From Bordetella parapertussis (GTDB lineage Bacteria > Pseudomonadota > Gammaproteobacteria > Burkholderiales > Burkholderiaceae_B), in NCBI GenBank assembly GCA_945895265.1, contig CAMDEF010000003.1, positions 1 through 64,000 of the forward strand: DNA of 64,000 nt, in the 5' to 3' direction. Within the stretch, counting starts at the first letter, position 1. The number at the start of each line of letters is the position of its first letter. A model generated the notes under the pieces. It did not search any database. It had not been told where the DNA came from and worked only from the letters and a program-made list of their open reading frames with translations. This document shows positions 27,254 to 36,845 of the stretch, in pieces. The position numbers and the translations under genes are program-made.

Positions 27254-27279
27254 ACAGATGAGCCCAGTGGCTCATCTGT
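27254..27279 (-). other. Strong hairpin between prpC and acnD
   Basis: Perfect 11-bp stem (acagatgagcc 27254-27264 with ggctcatctgt 27269-27279) and a 4-nt loop, located 18 nt after the prpC stop on the minus strand. There is no T-run on the minus-strand downstream side, so a stabiliser of the upstream mRNA or partial attenuator is more likely than a full terminator. Confidence 0.55.
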
Positions 27280-27296
27280 GACTGGAATACTGCTAA

Positions 27297-28490
27297 TTAC
27301 TTGCGACGCGCGAGCGGCACAAATTTTTGATCATCGGGCCCGGTATAGTTGGCAGCAGGACGAATGATCTTGTTATCAATCCGTTGTTCAATGATGTGCG
27401 CAGCCCAGCCTGCGGTACGTGAGATCACAAACAGAGGTGTAAACATCGCAGTTGGTACGCCCATCATGTGATACGACACGGCGGAAAACCAATCCAGGTT
27501 TGCAAACATTTTTTTCGAATCCCACATCACAGCTTCGATGCGATCGGCGATGTCAAACATTTTGGTGGTACCGGCTTTCTTTGAGAGGCGCAAGGCCACG
27601 TCTTTGATCACTTTATTACGTGGATCAGCAATCGTGTACACGGGATGCCCAAAACCAATTACGACTTGTTTAGCCTCAACACGTGCACGAATATCGGCTT
27701 CGGCTTCGGCTGGTGTCTCGTAGCGCTTTTGCACTTCGAAAGCGACTTCGTTGGCGCCGCCGTGCTTGGGGCCGCGCAGAGCGCCAATGCCGCCAGCGAT
27801 GGCCGAATACATGTCTGAACCCGTGCCGGCAATCACGCGGCAGGTGAAGGTCGAGGCATTGAATTCGTGTTCAGCATACAAATTCAGTGAGGTGTGCATC
27901 GCACGTACCCAGTCGGCGTTTGGTTTTTTGCCATGTAAAAGATGCAAGAAGTGCGCGCCGATTGAGTCGTCATCGGTTTGCACATCAATGATGCGGCCGT
28001 TGTGGCTAAAGTGATACCAGTACAGCAGCGCCGAACCCAGATTTGCCATCAAACGATCGGCGATGTCACGGGCATCAGGGATGTTGTGGTCTTCTTTTTC
28101 GGGCAGCATGCAACCCAGTGCCGAGGCGGCGGTGCGCATCACATCCATGGGATGGCTAGCGGCAGGAAGCGATTCAAGCACGGTTTGAAGTTGGGCAGGC
28201 AAGCCGCGCAGGTTGCGCAGTTTGTCTTTGTAAGCGGCCAGTTCAGCCTTGTTGGGCAACTTGCCATGAATCAACAAGTGGGCGATCTCTTCGAACTCGC
28301 TGCTATCAGCAAAATCAAGAACATCGTAGCCACGATAGTGCAGGTCATTACCGCTACGGCCGACCGTACATAAGGCTGTGTTGCCTGCGGTCACGCCAGA
28401 CAGCGCGACTGATTTTTTAGGCTTGAACGTTGGTGCAGCTTCTGCGGGTGCAGCGGCTTTTGTTGCAGGAGATTTTTTAGCAGTTGCCAT
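27297..28490 (-). CDS. prpC: PrpC: 2-methylcitrate synthase
   Basis: 397 residues. Condenses propionyl-CoA and oxaloacetate to 2-methylcitrate, usually with side activity as citrate synthase. Active-site regions are visible: [22 protein letters not shown] and the [12 protein letters not shown] element. The first 30 residues are an extra Ala/Lys/Pro-rich extension ([20 protein letters not shown]) not seen in most PrpC proteins. The start is 20 nt after the prpB stop, so the two are one transcript. A second synthase of this fold, gltA, is encoded 7 kb away on the other strand. Confidence 0.94.
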   Translation of the reverse strand: MATAKKSPATKAAAPAEAAPTFKPKKSVALSGVTAGNTALCTVGRSGNDLHYRGYDVLDFADSSEFEEIAHLLIHGKLPNKAELAAYKDKLRNLRGLPAQLQTVLESLPAASHPMDVMRTAASALGCMLPEKEDHNIPDARDIADRLMANLGSALLYWYHFSHNGRIIDVQTDDDSIGAHFLHLLHGKKPNADWVRAMHTSLNLYAEHEFNASTFTCRVIAGTGSDMYSAIAGGIGALRGPKHGGANEVAFEVQKRYETPAEAEADIRARVEAKQVVIGFGHPVYTIADPRNKVIKDVALRLSKKAGTTKMFDIADRIEAVMWDSKKMFANLDWFSAVSYHMMGVPTAMFTPLFVISRTAGWAAHIIEQRIDNKIIRPAANYTGPDDQKFVPLARRK

Positions 28491-28510
28491 GATATGTGTC
28501 CTTGATCAGG

Positions 28511-29404
28511 TTATTTCGATTTGCCTTGGGCGAACAACACGTCGAGTTTGCCTTCAAACTCGTGGTAATTAATGCGCTCGTAGAGTTCATCACGCGTTTG
28601 CATCATGTCGATCACGTTGCGCTGATGTCCGTCGCGACGAACTGCCTCGTAGACCGCTTCTGCTGCTTTATTTGCGGCACGAAATGCCGATAATGGGTAC
28701 AACACCATGCCAACACCGGCAGACTTGAGCTCGTCGACGCTGAACAAGGGCGTTTTGCCGAATTCAGTGATATTTGCCAGCAGCGGAACGCCGGCTGCTT
28801 TGCCAAATTTTTCAAAAGTGGCAAGGTCGTAAGCGGCTTCGGCGAAGATTGCATCGGCGCCAGCTTCGATACAGGCTAAGGCGCGTTCAATCGCGGCGTC
28901 TACGCCGTGCGAGGCGATCGCATCGGTGCGTGCAATGATGTAAAAGCTGTCGTCGGTACGTGCATCGACGGCCGCTTTGACGCGGTCACGCATCTCTTCG
29001 GTTGAAACGATTTCTTTTCCGGGGCGATGACCGCAGCGTTTAGCGCCAACCTGATCCTCGATGTGGCAACCCGCAGCGCCGAATTTAGTCAGACTTTGAA
29101 TCGTGCGAGCGATGTTAAATGCCGAGGGGCCAAAGCCAGTATCAATGTCAACGATCAAGGGGGTGTCGCACACGTCTGTGATACGACGCACGTCGGTCAG
29201 GACGTCGTCAAGCGTGTTGATGCCCAAATCAGGTAAGCCTAGCGAGCCTGCCGCGACTCCGCCACCCGAAAGATAAATGGCTTTAAAGCCGGCGCGCTTG
29301 GCCAGCAAGGCATGGTGTGCGTTGATGGCACCAATAATTTGTAGTGGCTGCTCAGACGCGAGGGCGGCACGGAAGCGCTCGCCGGCGGTTGCTTGTTTAG
29401 ACAT
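28511..29404 (-). CDS. prpB: PrpB: 2-methylisocitrate lyase
   Basis: 297 residues from ATG 29404, which has GGAG 6 nt upstream; an in-frame ATG at 29416 is less likely. PrpB splits 2-methylisocitrate into pyruvate and succinate. Family motifs: [16 protein letters not shown], the Mg site VDIDTGFG, and the catalytic loop [10 protein letters not shown] (Cys and His), then IARTDA. It is the first prp gene, 80 bp after mdh, with a terminator-like hairpin directly in front of it. Confidence 0.95.
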   Translation of the reverse strand: MSKQATAGERFRAALASEQPLQIIGAINAHHALLAKRAGFKAIYLSGGGVAAGSLGLPDLGINTLDDVLTDVRRITDVCDTPLIVDIDTGFGPSAFNIARTIQSLTKFGAAGCHIEDQVGAKRCGHRPGKEIVSTEEMRDRVKAAVDARTDDSFYIIARTDAIASHGVDAAIERALACIEAGADAIFAEAAYDLATFEKFGKAAGVPLLANITEFGKTPLFSVDELKSAGVGMVLYPLSAFRAANKAAEAVYEAVRRDGHQRNVIDMMQTRDELYERINYHEFEGKLDVLFAQGKSK

Positions 29405-29422
29405 ATCTTTCTCCAAAAACAG

Positions 29423-29470
29423 ATAAAAAAAATGAACCCGCCAGACAGTGTCTGAGAGGGTTCATTTTTA
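29423..29470 (-). terminator. Rho-independent terminator between mdh and prpB
   Basis: On the minus strand a 9-bp stem (29431-29439 with 29458-29466) with an internal palindrome (cagacagtgtctg, 29442-29454) is followed by a run of eight T. It lies 15 nt after the mdh stop and about 19 nt before the prpB ATG. It should end many mdh transcripts, or act as an attenuator for prpB. Confidence 0.85.
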
Positions 29471-29484
29471 TACGTGCATAAAAA

Positions 29485-30474
29485 TTACTTCAGCAGATGC
29501 GCAACAGCGTCGCGTTCTTCAATCAGCTCTTTCAGGGTTAAATCCATACGCTCTCTTGAGAAACCATCGATTTCGAGACCCGTCACGCGTTGATACTCGC
29601 CACCCTGGCAGGTGACCGGTACGCCGTACATCGTGCCTTCAGGAATGCCGTAGCTGCCATCCGAAGCAACACCCATGGTGACCCACTTGCCGTTTGTGCC
29701 TAGCACCCAGTCACGAATGTGATCAATTGCTGCGTTGGCCGCCGAGGCTGCAGACGACAAACCACGCGCTTCAATGATCGCGGCACCACGCTTACCAACA
29801 GTGGGCAAGAACACATCACGATTCCAGACTGGATCGTTGATGAGTTTTTCGACGCTTTGGCCGCCGATGGTTGCAAAGCGGTAGTCAGCGTACATTGTGG
29901 GCGAGTGGTTGCCCCAGACTGCTAACTTTTGAATATCGGCAACAGGTTTGCCCATTTTTGCGGCGAGTTGCGACAGGGCGCGGTTATGGTCAAGACGCAG
30001 CATGGCTGTAAAGTTTTTGGCCGGCAGATCAGGCGCCGATTTCATGGCGATGTAAGCATTGGTATTGGCTGGATTGCCCACCACTAGCACTTTGACTTTG
30101 CGGTGTGCGACTTCATTCAAGGCCTTGCCTTGCGCCGTAAAAATTGCGGCGTTCACTGCCAGCAGGTCGGCGCGTTCCATGCCGGGGCCGCGTGGGCGTG
30201 AACCCACCAACATGGCCACTTCGACATCTTTAAACGCTTCGCGTGGATCACCATGCGCTGTCATTGATTGCAGCAGTGGAAACGCGCAATCGTCGAGCTC
30301 CATCATGACGCCCTTGAGTGCTTTTTGCGCTTTTTCGTCAGGAATCTCGAGCAATTGCAAGATGACAGGTTGGTCCTTGCCGAGCATCTCGCCTGAAGCG
30401 ATACGAAACAAGAGTGCGTAGCCGATTTGACCGGCAGCACCGGTGACCGCAACGCGCACGGCGGGTTTAGACAT
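29485..30474 (-). CDS. mdh: Malate dehydrogenase
   Basis: 329 residues from ATG 30474, the normal length for the betaproteobacterial enzyme (a longer frame to 30576 would add 34 atypical residues). NAD-dependent oxidation of malate to oxaloacetate in the TCA cycle. Visible: NAD motif [12 protein letters not shown] (12-23), substrate-binding Arg93/Arg95 ([13 protein letters not shown]), Asp162 (RLDHNRA) and catalytic His190 ([12 protein letters not shown]). It is divergent from the GntR gene and upstream of the prp genes, so it supplies the oxaloacetate used by PrpC. Confidence 0.96.
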   Translation of the reverse strand: MSKPAVRVAVTGAAGQIGYALLFRIASGEMLGKDQPVILQLLEIPDEKAQKALKGVMMELDDCAFPLLQSMTAHGDPREAFKDVEVAMLVGSRPRGPGMERADLLAVNAAIFTAQGKALNEVAHRKVKVLVVGNPANTNAYIAMKSAPDLPAKNFTAMLRLDHNRALSQLAAKMGKPVADIQKLAVWGNHSPTMYADYRFATIGGQSVEKLINDPVWNRDVFLPTVGKRGAAIIEARGLSSAASAANAAIDHIRDWVLGTNGKWVTMGVASDGSYGIPEGTMYGVPVTCQGGEYQRVTGLEIDGFSRERMDLTLKELIEERDAVAHLLK

Positions 30475-30651
30475 AGTTTTCTCCGAGAAGGCTGAGTAGA
30501 TTGCTAAGATATAGAAACGAGAATGGCCTGAAATGCTTTGCTTAACTAGCAGTTTAGCTTTTTTGCCTCGACCCACTCTTGAGGGCTGGGGAGGCCGAAT
30601 TTCAGAGCGCGATGCTAGAACAAATCCTACACGTAGTCAACCAATCATATA

Positions 30652-30663
30652 TCTTATATAAGA
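30652..30663. promoter_or_regulatory. Palindromic candidate operator in the mdh/gntR gap
   Basis: TCTTATATAAGA is a perfect 12-bp palindrome in the 254-bp gap between the divergent mdh and gntR genes, followed by a second small inverted repeat (agtc-gta-gact, near 30670-30680). AT-rich dyads of this kind are usual operators for GntR/UTRA regulators. Position and symmetry are seen; the regulator link is inferred. Confidence 0.45.
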
Positions 30664-30728
30664 CACAAGAGTCGTAGACTTACGCCTCGGCTTGTGACAC
30701 AATGCCAGTATGCGTTTGATTAGCTCTG

Positions 30729-31499
30729 ATGATGTCTGAGGCCTTAGCCCGCAAACCCTTGTCTGGAACAAGGGCGACAGGTTCAGCGGCCTTCAGCCCG
30801 CTCTACCGACAGATTAAAGATTTGTTGGTGCAGGCGCTTGACCGCGGCGACTGGAAGCCGGGTGACGCGATCCCCAGTGAAACTGAATTAGCCCTGAGTT
30901 TTCAGGTGAGTCAGGGTACGGTGCGCAAAGCCGTTGACGAACTTGCCGCTGAAAATCTCTTAATCCGACGCCAGGGCAAGGGGACATTTGTCTCGACTCA
31001 CCACGAGGCGCGCGTGCGTTTTCGGTTTTTGCGTCTCGCGCCCAACCAAGGTGAGGCCCAGCCCGCTGAAAGCCAGATTCTTGATTGCAAGCGGGTGCGT
31101 GCGAGTATTGAGATTGCGCGTGCGCTTGAACTCAAGCCTGGCGATCCAGTGGTGGCGATTAGGCGTCTGTTGTCTTTTGCCTCAGTGCCCACCGTCGTTG
31201 ACGACATCTATTTGCCGGGCGTTTTGTTTAAAGGGTTAACAGCCGATCTGCTGAGTGGGTACGTCGGCCCGCTTTACGGGTTTCTAGAAACCGAATTTGG
31301 CATCAGCATGGTGCGCGCCGAAGAGAAGCTTCGTGCCGTGAGCGCCGATCAAGACATGAGTGCCTTGTTGGGGATCCCAAAAGATACCCCTATGCTTAAA
31401 GTAGATCGTATCTCGTACACATACGCCGACCGTCCGGTAGAATTACGCATGGGTCATTATGTGACTGATCGGTATCATTATCGTAATAGCTTGAATTAA
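30729..31499 (+). CDS. GntR family regulator with UTRA (HutC-type) ligand domain
   Basis: 256 residues. The N-terminal winged helix-turn-helix (about 19-85: YRQIKDLLVQAL...GDAIPSETELALSFQVSQGTVRKAVDEL, then RRQGKGTFV) is followed by a UTRA domain (about 95-250). It lies between mdh-prp (divergent) and sdhCDAB (downstream, same strand), so it probably controls one or both in response to a carboxylate or CoA-linked metabolite. No PrpR-type activator is present near the prp genes. Either ATG at 30729 or 30732 may start it. Confidence 0.92.
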   Translation: MMSEALARKPLSGTRATGSAAFSPLYRQIKDLLVQALDRGDWKPGDAIPSETELALSFQVSQGTVRKAVDELAAENLLIRRQGKGTFVSTHHEARVRFRFLRLAPNQGEAQPAESQILDCKRVRASIEIARALELKPGDPVVAIRRLLSFASVPTVVDDIYLPGVLFKGLTADLLSGYVGPLYGFLETEFGISMVRAEEKLRAVSADQDMSALLGIPKDTPMLKVDRISYTYADRPVELRMGHYVTDRYHYRNSLN

Positions 31500-31517
31500 T
31501 TGAACTAAATGGTTGAT

Positions 31518-31546
31518 TTGAACCGATTGCCCACATCGGCGAGAAT
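31518..31546 (+). promoter_or_regulatory. Probable sigma70 promoter for the sdh operon
   Basis: TTGAAC (31518-31523), a 17-bp spacer and GAGAAT (31541-31546) lie 44 nt before the sdhC ATG. The -35 matches 5 of 6 and the -10 matches 4 of 6 consensus bases. Confidence 0.4.
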
Positions 31547-31589
31547 AGAGTGTTTATCCTAATTGATTGTTTTTTAAATCGAGGTCGTT

Positions 31590-32000
31590 ATGTCTGACAC
31601 AGCCCAAAAGCCGCGTCCGCAGTTTCGCAATATTAATGTGACTGATTTGATGCACTATCGCCTGCCTATGGCGGGCAAAGTTTCGATCCTTCATCGAATC
31701 AGTGGCGCCGCGTTATTTTTATGCTTGCCGCTGTTGATCTCCTTTTTTGCGATGAGCTTTGTCTCTGAGGCGGGCTTCGCGTCGATGTCCGAAGTGATCG
31801 GGCATCCGTTGATGAAGCTGATTTTGCTCGGTTTAATCTGGGGCTATCTGCATCACTTCTGTGCCGGCATTCGTTACCTCTTGCTTGATTTGCATATTGG
31901 TGTCGATAAAGAGTCTGCAGCAAAGAGTGCGAGTGTCGTGATGGGCGTTAGCCTGGCGCTGACTGCTGTGTTTGGTCTTAAATTGTTCGGAGTCTGGTAA
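31590..32000 (+). CDS. sdhC: Succinate dehydrogenase cytochrome b556 subunit
   Basis: 136 residues with three membrane helices. It anchors SdhAB in the inner membrane and helps to bind haem b and ubiquinone. Visible: the quinone-site HRISGAALF near residues 35-43 and the haem-ligand region HHFCAGIRYLLLD near 90-102. The stop overlaps the sdhD start (TAATG). It is the first gene of the sdhCDAB-sdhE-gltA run. Confidence 0.94.
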   Translation: MSDTAQKPRPQFRNINVTDLMHYRLPMAGKVSILHRISGAALFLCLPLLISFFAMSFVSEAGFASMSEVIGHPLMKLILLGLIWGYLHHFCAGIRYLLLDLHIGVDKESAAKSASVVMGVSLALTAVFGLKLFGVW

Positions 32001-32383
32001 TGGTCCCTATCGAAAAAATTGGCACCAAGCGTTTGGTGGTTGGTGCGCACTACGGCACCGGTGAGTTCATCATCCAACGCGTCACCGCCATCATCCTGGC
32101 GATTTACACCTTGGTGCTGCTGGTCGGCATTCTGACAATGTCAGGCTTCACCTACGCTGGCTGGAAAAACCTCTTTACCTTTACCTGTTTTGGTATCCCC
32201 GCGGGTCAGGTGCTTGCTTCGTTGGCAATGTTTTCGCTTGCCTGGCACGCTTGGATTGGCGTGCGTGACATCTGGATGGATTATGTCAAGCCCGTAGGTA
32301 TTCGTTTGTTGTTGCTGGTCCTCACTATCCTGTGGTTGGCTGGATCAGTCGTGTACTTTGTACACACCCTCTGGAGAAACTAA
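32000..32383 (+). CDS. sdhD: Succinate dehydrogenase membrane anchor subunit
   Basis: 127 residues, three membrane helices. SdhD forms the other half of the haem b and ubiquinone site; the WHAWIGVRDIWMDYV stretch near 84-98 carries the family's conserved His and Asp-Tyr. The ATG shares bases with the sdhC stop, and sdhA follows after 3 nt. Confidence 0.93.
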   Translation: MVPIEKIGTKRLVVGAHYGTGEFIIQRVTAIILAIYTLVLLVGILTMSGFTYAGWKNLFTFTCFGIPAGQVLASLAMFSLAWHAWIGVRDIWMDYVKPVGIRLLLLVLTILWLAGSVVYFVHTLWRN

Positions 32384-32386
32384 GCC

Positions 32387-34165
32387 GTGGTTGCCGTCAA
32401 ATCATCCTTACCTCGTCGTCAATTTGATGTGGTCGTCGTGGGAGCCGGCGGGGCCGGCATGCGTTGTTCTTTACAGCTCGCAAACGCCGGGCTTTCCGTT
32501 GCAGTGTTGTCTAAGGTGTTTCCAACTCGCTCGCATACTGTTGCCGCTCAGGGTGGTATTGGCGCCTCATTGGGCAATATGAGCGAAGACAACTGGTACT
32601 GGCACATGTATGACACCGTGAAGGGGTCAGACTGGCTGGGCGACCAAGATGCCATCGAGTTTATGTGCCGCGAGGCGCCTAACGCGGTGTACGAACTCGA
32701 GCATATGGGTATGCCGTTTGATCGCAACGCAGATGGCACAATTTACCAGCGTCCCTTTGGCGGCCATACCGCGAACTTTGGCGAAAAGCCCGTGCAACGC
32801 GCTTGCGCAGCGGCCGACCGTACTGGCCACGCTTTATTGCACACGCTTTATCAGCGCAACGTGGCTTCGCGCACTCAGTTTTTTGTTGAGTGGATGGCGC
32901 TTGATCTGATTCGCAATCAGGCCGGTGATGTGTTGGGTGTGACTGCGCTCGAAATGGAAACCGGCGAGATCTATATTTTTGAAGCCAAGACAACTGTGAT
33001 CGCCACTGGCGGTGCCGGTCGTATCTGGGCAGCCTCGACGAACGCCTTTATCAACACGGGCGACGGTATGGGTATGGCTGCACGTGCCGGGATCCCGATG
33101 ATGGATATGGAGTTCTGGCAGTTTCATCCAACTGGTGTGGCTGGCGCTGGCGTACTCATCACCGAGGGTGTGCGCGGCGAGGGCGGTATCTTGCTCAACA
33201 AAGATGGCGAGCGCTTCATGGAGCGCTATGCTCCAACCTTAAAAGACTTGGCACCGCGTGACTTTATTTCGCGCTGTATGGATCAAGAAATTAAAGAAGG
33301 GCGTGGCTGTGGCCCGGATGGTGCCTACGTGCACCTTAAGCTTGACCACCTGGGTGCGGATGTCATCAGCAAACGCTTGCCCTCGATTCTTGAAATCGGT
33401 CACAAGTTTGCCAACGTTGATGCGACCAAAGAGCCAATTCCAGTTGTGCCAACCATTCACTATCAGATGGGCGGTATTCCTTGTAATTACAACGGGCAGG
33501 TCACGACTTGGGATGGCAAGCAAACTCATATCGTCAATGGACTCTATGCGATTGGTGAGTGCTCTGCAACGTCGGTGCACGGCGCCAACCGCTTAGGCAC
33601 TAATTCGTTGTTAGATTTGATCGTGTTTGGTCGGGCTGCAGGTAACCATATCGTTGCCGCTCACCCCGAGCGTCAGCATGCGCACCAGCCCTTGGCACAA
33701 GAGTCGGTCGATTTTTCGCTTGACCGTGTCAATAAGCTCGAAAGCCGCACCAAAGGCGAAAAAACGCAAGTGGTGGGTAACGACATTCGTAACGCCATGC
33801 AGCAGCATTGCGGGGTGTTCCGCACCCTCGCGTCGTTGAACGAAGGCGTAAAAAAAATCGATGCGCTGGCTGAAAAAGTCGATAACATCGCGTTTGTCGA
33901 CAAGTCAAAAGTGTTTAACACTGCGCGTATTGAAGCGCTTGAACTGAGCAACATGATTGAAGTTGCGCGCTCAACGATTCATTCTGCGGCTGCGCGTACT
34001 GAAAGTCGTGGGGCCCATGCGCTCGACGATCACCCAACACGCGACGACGATAACTGGATCAAGCACACCTTGTGGTATTCGGCAGGCAACCGCCTCGATT
34101 ACAAACCTGTGCAAATGCAGCCACTCACCGTTGAAAGTTTCCCGCCCAAGTCGCGGACCTTCTAA
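32387..34165 (+). CDS. sdhA: Succinate dehydrogenase flavoprotein subunit
   Basis: 592 residues, GTG start 3 nt after sdhD. Carries covalent FAD and oxidises succinate to fumarate. The N-terminal dinucleotide motif is VVVGAGGAGM; the FAD-linked His is in SHTVAAQGG; active-site elements HPTGVAGAGVLITEGVRGEGG and the ANRLGTNSLLDL region are complete. The C-terminus ends in the usual YKPV-rich segment. Standard length and order for proteobacterial complex II. Confidence 0.97.
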   Translation: MVAVKSSLPRRQFDVVVVGAGGAGMRCSLQLANAGLSVAVLSKVFPTRSHTVAAQGGIGASLGNMSEDNWYWHMYDTVKGSDWLGDQDAIEFMCREAPNAVYELEHMGMPFDRNADGTIYQRPFGGHTANFGEKPVQRACAAADRTGHALLHTLYQRNVASRTQFFVEWMALDLIRNQAGDVLGVTALEMETGEIYIFEAKTTVIATGGAGRIWAASTNAFINTGDGMGMAARAGIPMMDMEFWQFHPTGVAGAGVLITEGVRGEGGILLNKDGERFMERYAPTLKDLAPRDFISRCMDQEIKEGRGCGPDGAYVHLKLDHLGADVISKRLPSILEIGHKFANVDATKEPIPVVPTIHYQMGGIPCNYNGQVTTWDGKQTHIVNGLYAIGECSATSVHGANRLGTNSLLDLIVFGRAAGNHIVAAHPERQHAHQPLAQESVDFSLDRVNKLESRTKGEKTQVVGNDIRNAMQQHCGVFRTLASLNEGVKKIDALAEKVDNIAFVDKSKVFNTARIEALELSNMIEVARSTIHSAAARTESRGAHALDDHPTRDDDNWIKHTLWYSAGNRLDYKPVQMQPLTVESFPPKSRTF

Positions 34166-34188
34166 GACAAGTTACCTGGATACCTATC

Positions 34189-34905
34189 ATGAGCACAAAG
34201 CGCATCGTGAAATTTGAAATCTACCGTTACGATCCTGACAAGGACGAGCGCCCTTACATGCAAAAGCTTGAGGTCGAGCTGCAGCCAACCGACAAGATGT
34301 TGTTGGACGCCTTGATTCGCATCAAGATGGACGTTGACGACAGTTTAGCGTTGCGTCGTTCGTGCCGTGAGGGCGTGTGCGGCTCAGATGCGATGAACAT
34401 CAATGGCAAAAACGGCCTGGCTTGCACCACGAACATGCTTGAATTGACTGAGCCTGTTGTGCTGCGCCCCTTGCCTGGCCTGCCGGTGATTCGCGATCTG
34501 ATCGTTGATATGACGCACTTCTTTAATCAGTATCATTCGATTAAACCTTACCTGATCAACGACACACCACCGCCAGAGAAAGAGCGTCTGCAGACTCCCG
34601 AGGCGCGTGACGAACTCAATGGTTTGTACGAGTGTATTTTGTGCGCTTGCTGTTCAACATCGTGCCCATCTTTCTGGTGGAACCCCGACAAGTTTGTGGG
34701 CCCCGCCGGTTTATTGCAGGCTTATCGTTTTATTGCGGATACGCGCGATCACGCGACTGCTGAGCGCCTCGATAACCTCGAAGACCCCTATCGTCTGTTT
34801 CGCTGCCACACCATCATGAACTGCGTCGATGTTTGCCCTAAAGGGTTGAATCCTACGCAGGCGATTGGCAAGATTAAAGAAATGCTTGTGCGTCGCACGG
34901 TGTAG
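34189..34905 (+). CDS. sdhB: Succinate dehydrogenase iron-sulfur subunit
   Basis: 238 residues. Passes electrons from FAD to ubiquinone through three clusters. The [2Fe-2S] cysteines are in SCREGVCGSDAM plus GLAC; the [4Fe-4S] and [3Fe-4S] sites are in CILCACCSTSCP and CHTIMNCVDVCPKG. ATG 34189 follows sdhA by 23 nt and gives the family start FEIYRYDPD. Confidence 0.97.
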   Translation: MSTKRIVKFEIYRYDPDKDERPYMQKLEVELQPTDKMLLDALIRIKMDVDDSLALRRSCREGVCGSDAMNINGKNGLACTTNMLELTEPVVLRPLPGLPVIRDLIVDMTHFFNQYHSIKPYLINDTPPPEKERLQTPEARDELNGLYECILCACCSTSCPSFWWNPDKFVGPAGLLQAYRFIADTRDHATAERLDNLEDPYRLFRCHTIMNCVDVCPKGLNPTQAIGKIKEMLVRRTV

Positions 34906-34920
34906 ACGGATGCTGCACAA

Positions 34921-35181
34921 ATGAGCCAACTCTCAGACATGGACCGCACTAGGCTGCGTTGGCGTGCCCGGCGCGGTTTGCTCGAAAATGATCTGATGCT
35001 CACCAAGTATCTGGATACCTACGAGTCGGCCTTAACGGATGTGGACGTCTCAGCGCTCACCCAGTTGTTTGAACTAGGTGATAATGAGCTGTTAGACTTG
35101 CTTTTAGCTCGGATCGAGCCGGTGGGGGTGCTAGATCGCCCGGCAGTGCACGCGGTGCTCGCTAATATTCGCGCGTTATGA
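34921..35181 (+). CDS. sdhE: SdhE: FAD assembly factor for succinate dehydrogenase
   Basis: 86 residues. SdhE promotes covalent attachment of FAD to SdhA. The diagnostic RGxxE motif is present (RRGLLEND, near residues 18-25), followed by the usual helical bundle (LMLTKYLDTYE, LFELGDNELLDLLL). Spacing of 15 nt to sdhB and 33 nt to gltA supports co-transcription. Confidence 0.92.
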   Translation: MSQLSDMDRTRLRWRARRGLLENDLMLTKYLDTYESALTDVDVSALTQLFELGDNELLDLLLARIEPVGVLDRPAVHAVLANIRAL

Positions 35182-35214
35182 ACCTGCGTAAAAAAAATAT
35201 AGAAGGAACAACTC

Positions 35215-36519
35215 ATGAAACTATCTGACAAAAAAGCTACGCTCTCGTTCTCTGACGGAAGCCCCTCCTTTGACTTCCCGGTCTACGACGGTACGGTCGG
35301 CCCGCAGGTGATTGATATTCGTAAGCTGTATGGCCAAACTGGGATGTTTACCTACGACCCAGGTTTTTTGTCGACAGCTTCGTGCACCTCAGACATCACT
35401 TACATCGATGGCGATAAAGGCGAGTTGTTGTACCGCGGTTATCCGATTGAAGAGTTGGCCGTCAATTGTGATTTCATGGATATCAGTTATCTGATCCTGA
35501 ATAGTGAGTTGCCGGATGCCAAGCAAAAGCTTGCCTTTGATACCTTGGTGACCAATCACACGATGGTCAACGAGCAGATGCAATTTTTCTTACGTGGCTT
35601 TCGTCGAGATGCGCACCCAATGGCGGTGTTGACCGGTCTGGTCGGTGCCATGTCGGCGTTCTATCACGACTCTAATGACATTACCAATCCGCACCATCGT
35701 CACGTGGCAGCGATCCGTTTGATCGCCAAGATGCCGACTTTGGTCGCAATGGCCTACAAATACTCACAAGGCCAGCCTTACATCTACCCGAAAAACAGCT
35801 TGTCATATACCGGCAATTTCTTGCGCATGATGTTTGCAACACCTTGCGAAGAATACGTTGTGAACCCTGTTGTTGAGCGTGCGCTCGACCGTATTTTTAT
35901 TCTGCACGCTGATCACGAACAAAACGCCTCAACGTCAACAGTGCGTTTGTGCGGTTCGTCTGGCACGAACCCCTTTGCAGCCATTGCTGCGGGCGTGGCC
36001 TGCTTGTGGGGCCCCGCACACGGTGGCGCCAACGAAGCTTGCTTGCAAATGCTCGAAGACCTGCAAGCCAAGGGCGGTATGGCCAAGGTCGGCGAGTTCA
36101 TGGAACAAGTCAAAGACAAGAACTCAGGCGTTCGTTTGATGGGTTTTGGTCATCGTGTTTATAAAAACTACGATCCACGCGCTAAGTTGATGCAGCAAAC
36201 TTGCAAAGAGGTATTGGCTGCCTTGGGTCTTGAAAATGACCCGCTGTTCAAACTCGCCATGGAAGTCGAGCGTATTGCGCTCGAAGATCCGTATTTTGTT
36301 GAGCGCAAGCTTTATCCAAACGTCGATTTCTACTCTGGCATTGTGCAGCGTGCGATTGGCGTGCCAACGGCTTTGTTTACGGCGATTTTTGCTTTGGCGC
36401 GTACCGTTGGCTGGATTGCCCAATGGAACGAGATGATTTCTGATCCAGAGTACAAAATTGGTCGCCCTCGCCAGTTGTATCAAGGTGCGACTTCGCGCTC
36501 TGTTCCTAAGCGTAAATAA
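35215..36519 (+). CDS. gltA: Citrate synthase (type II, hexameric)
   Basis: 434 residues. Condenses acetyl-CoA and oxaloacetate. The start [24 protein letters not shown] is the gram-negative type II form, which is usually NADH-inhibited. Active-site motifs are [24 protein letters not shown] and the Asp in [12 protein letters not shown] lies before the ATG. It is the last gene before the terminator at 36532-36593 and is distinct from the minus-strand prpC. Confidence 0.97.
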   Translation: MKLSDKKATLSFSDGSPSFDFPVYDGTVGPQVIDIRKLYGQTGMFTYDPGFLSTASCTSDITYIDGDKGELLYRGYPIEELAVNCDFMDISYLILNSELPDAKQKLAFDTLVTNHTMVNEQMQFFLRGFRRDAHPMAVLTGLVGAMSAFYHDSNDITNPHHRHVAAIRLIAKMPTLVAMAYKYSQGQPYIYPKNSLSYTGNFLRMMFATPCEEYVVNPVVERALDRIFILHADHEQNASTSTVRLCGSSGTNPFAAIAAGVACLWGPAHGGANEACLQMLEDLQAKGGMAKVGEFMEQVKDKNSGVRLMGFGHRVYKNYDPRAKLMQQTCKEVLAALGLENDPLFKLAMEVERIALEDPYFVERKLYPNVDFYSGIVQRAIGVPTALFTAIFALARTVGWIAQWNEMISDPEYKIGRPRQLYQGATSRSVPKRK

Positions 36520-36531
36520 GTATCCGGTGTT

Positions 36532-36593
36532 TTCCTTGCTTGTGCGTCTCGCGCAAGCAAGGAGGCAAAGACGACCTACGGGTCGTTTTTTTT
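36532..36593 (+). terminator. Double-hairpin terminator after gltA
   Basis: A first hairpin (ccttgcttg with caagcaagg, about 36535-36563) is followed by acgacc/ggtcgt (36571-36576 with 36581-36586) and a T-run of about eight. It separates sdhCDAB-sdhE-gltA from the odh genes. Confidence 0.88.
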
Positions 36594-36690
36594 ATGCCCG
36601 TCCGAGTTGGTCGCGTCTGAACCCTGTTTCGTTCGCACAACGCTTATCAAAATAACCTTCGATAATCAAAGGCTATCTACACAAAAGCCG

Positions 36691-36718
36691 TTGGTTTATT
36701 GACCCCGCGGGTTATACT
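36691..36718 (+). promoter_or_regulatory. Probable promoter of the odhA-odhB-lpdA operon
   Basis: TATACT (36713-36718, 5 of 6) is 16 bp behind TTGGTT (36691-36696). This would give a leader of about 120 nt before the odhA ATG at 36846. The 326-base stretch between gltA and odhA (36520-36845) otherwise holds the terminator and no gene that I can support. Confidence 0.45.
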
Positions 36719-36845
36719 TCCTCGCCGGACTTTAAGGCTCAAAACAACTGCCTTCTGCCCGCTATCCGCAAATCGGTTTGGCCGAGTAAACGGAAGGTAT
36801 TCCTGCATCGTAACGGGTGAAGCACCCGACAAGGTGAAGCGTCAA

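Noticed and set aside
27254..27279. Full rho-independent terminator between prpC and acnD
   Set aside because: The stem is strong but no T-run follows in the minus direction, and acnD and prpF belong functionally to the same operon.
36699..36845. 49-residue N-terminal extension of OdhA
   Set aside because: It overlaps the predicted promoter, is unlike any E1 N-terminus, and ATG 36846 has a ribosome binding site and gives the normal length.
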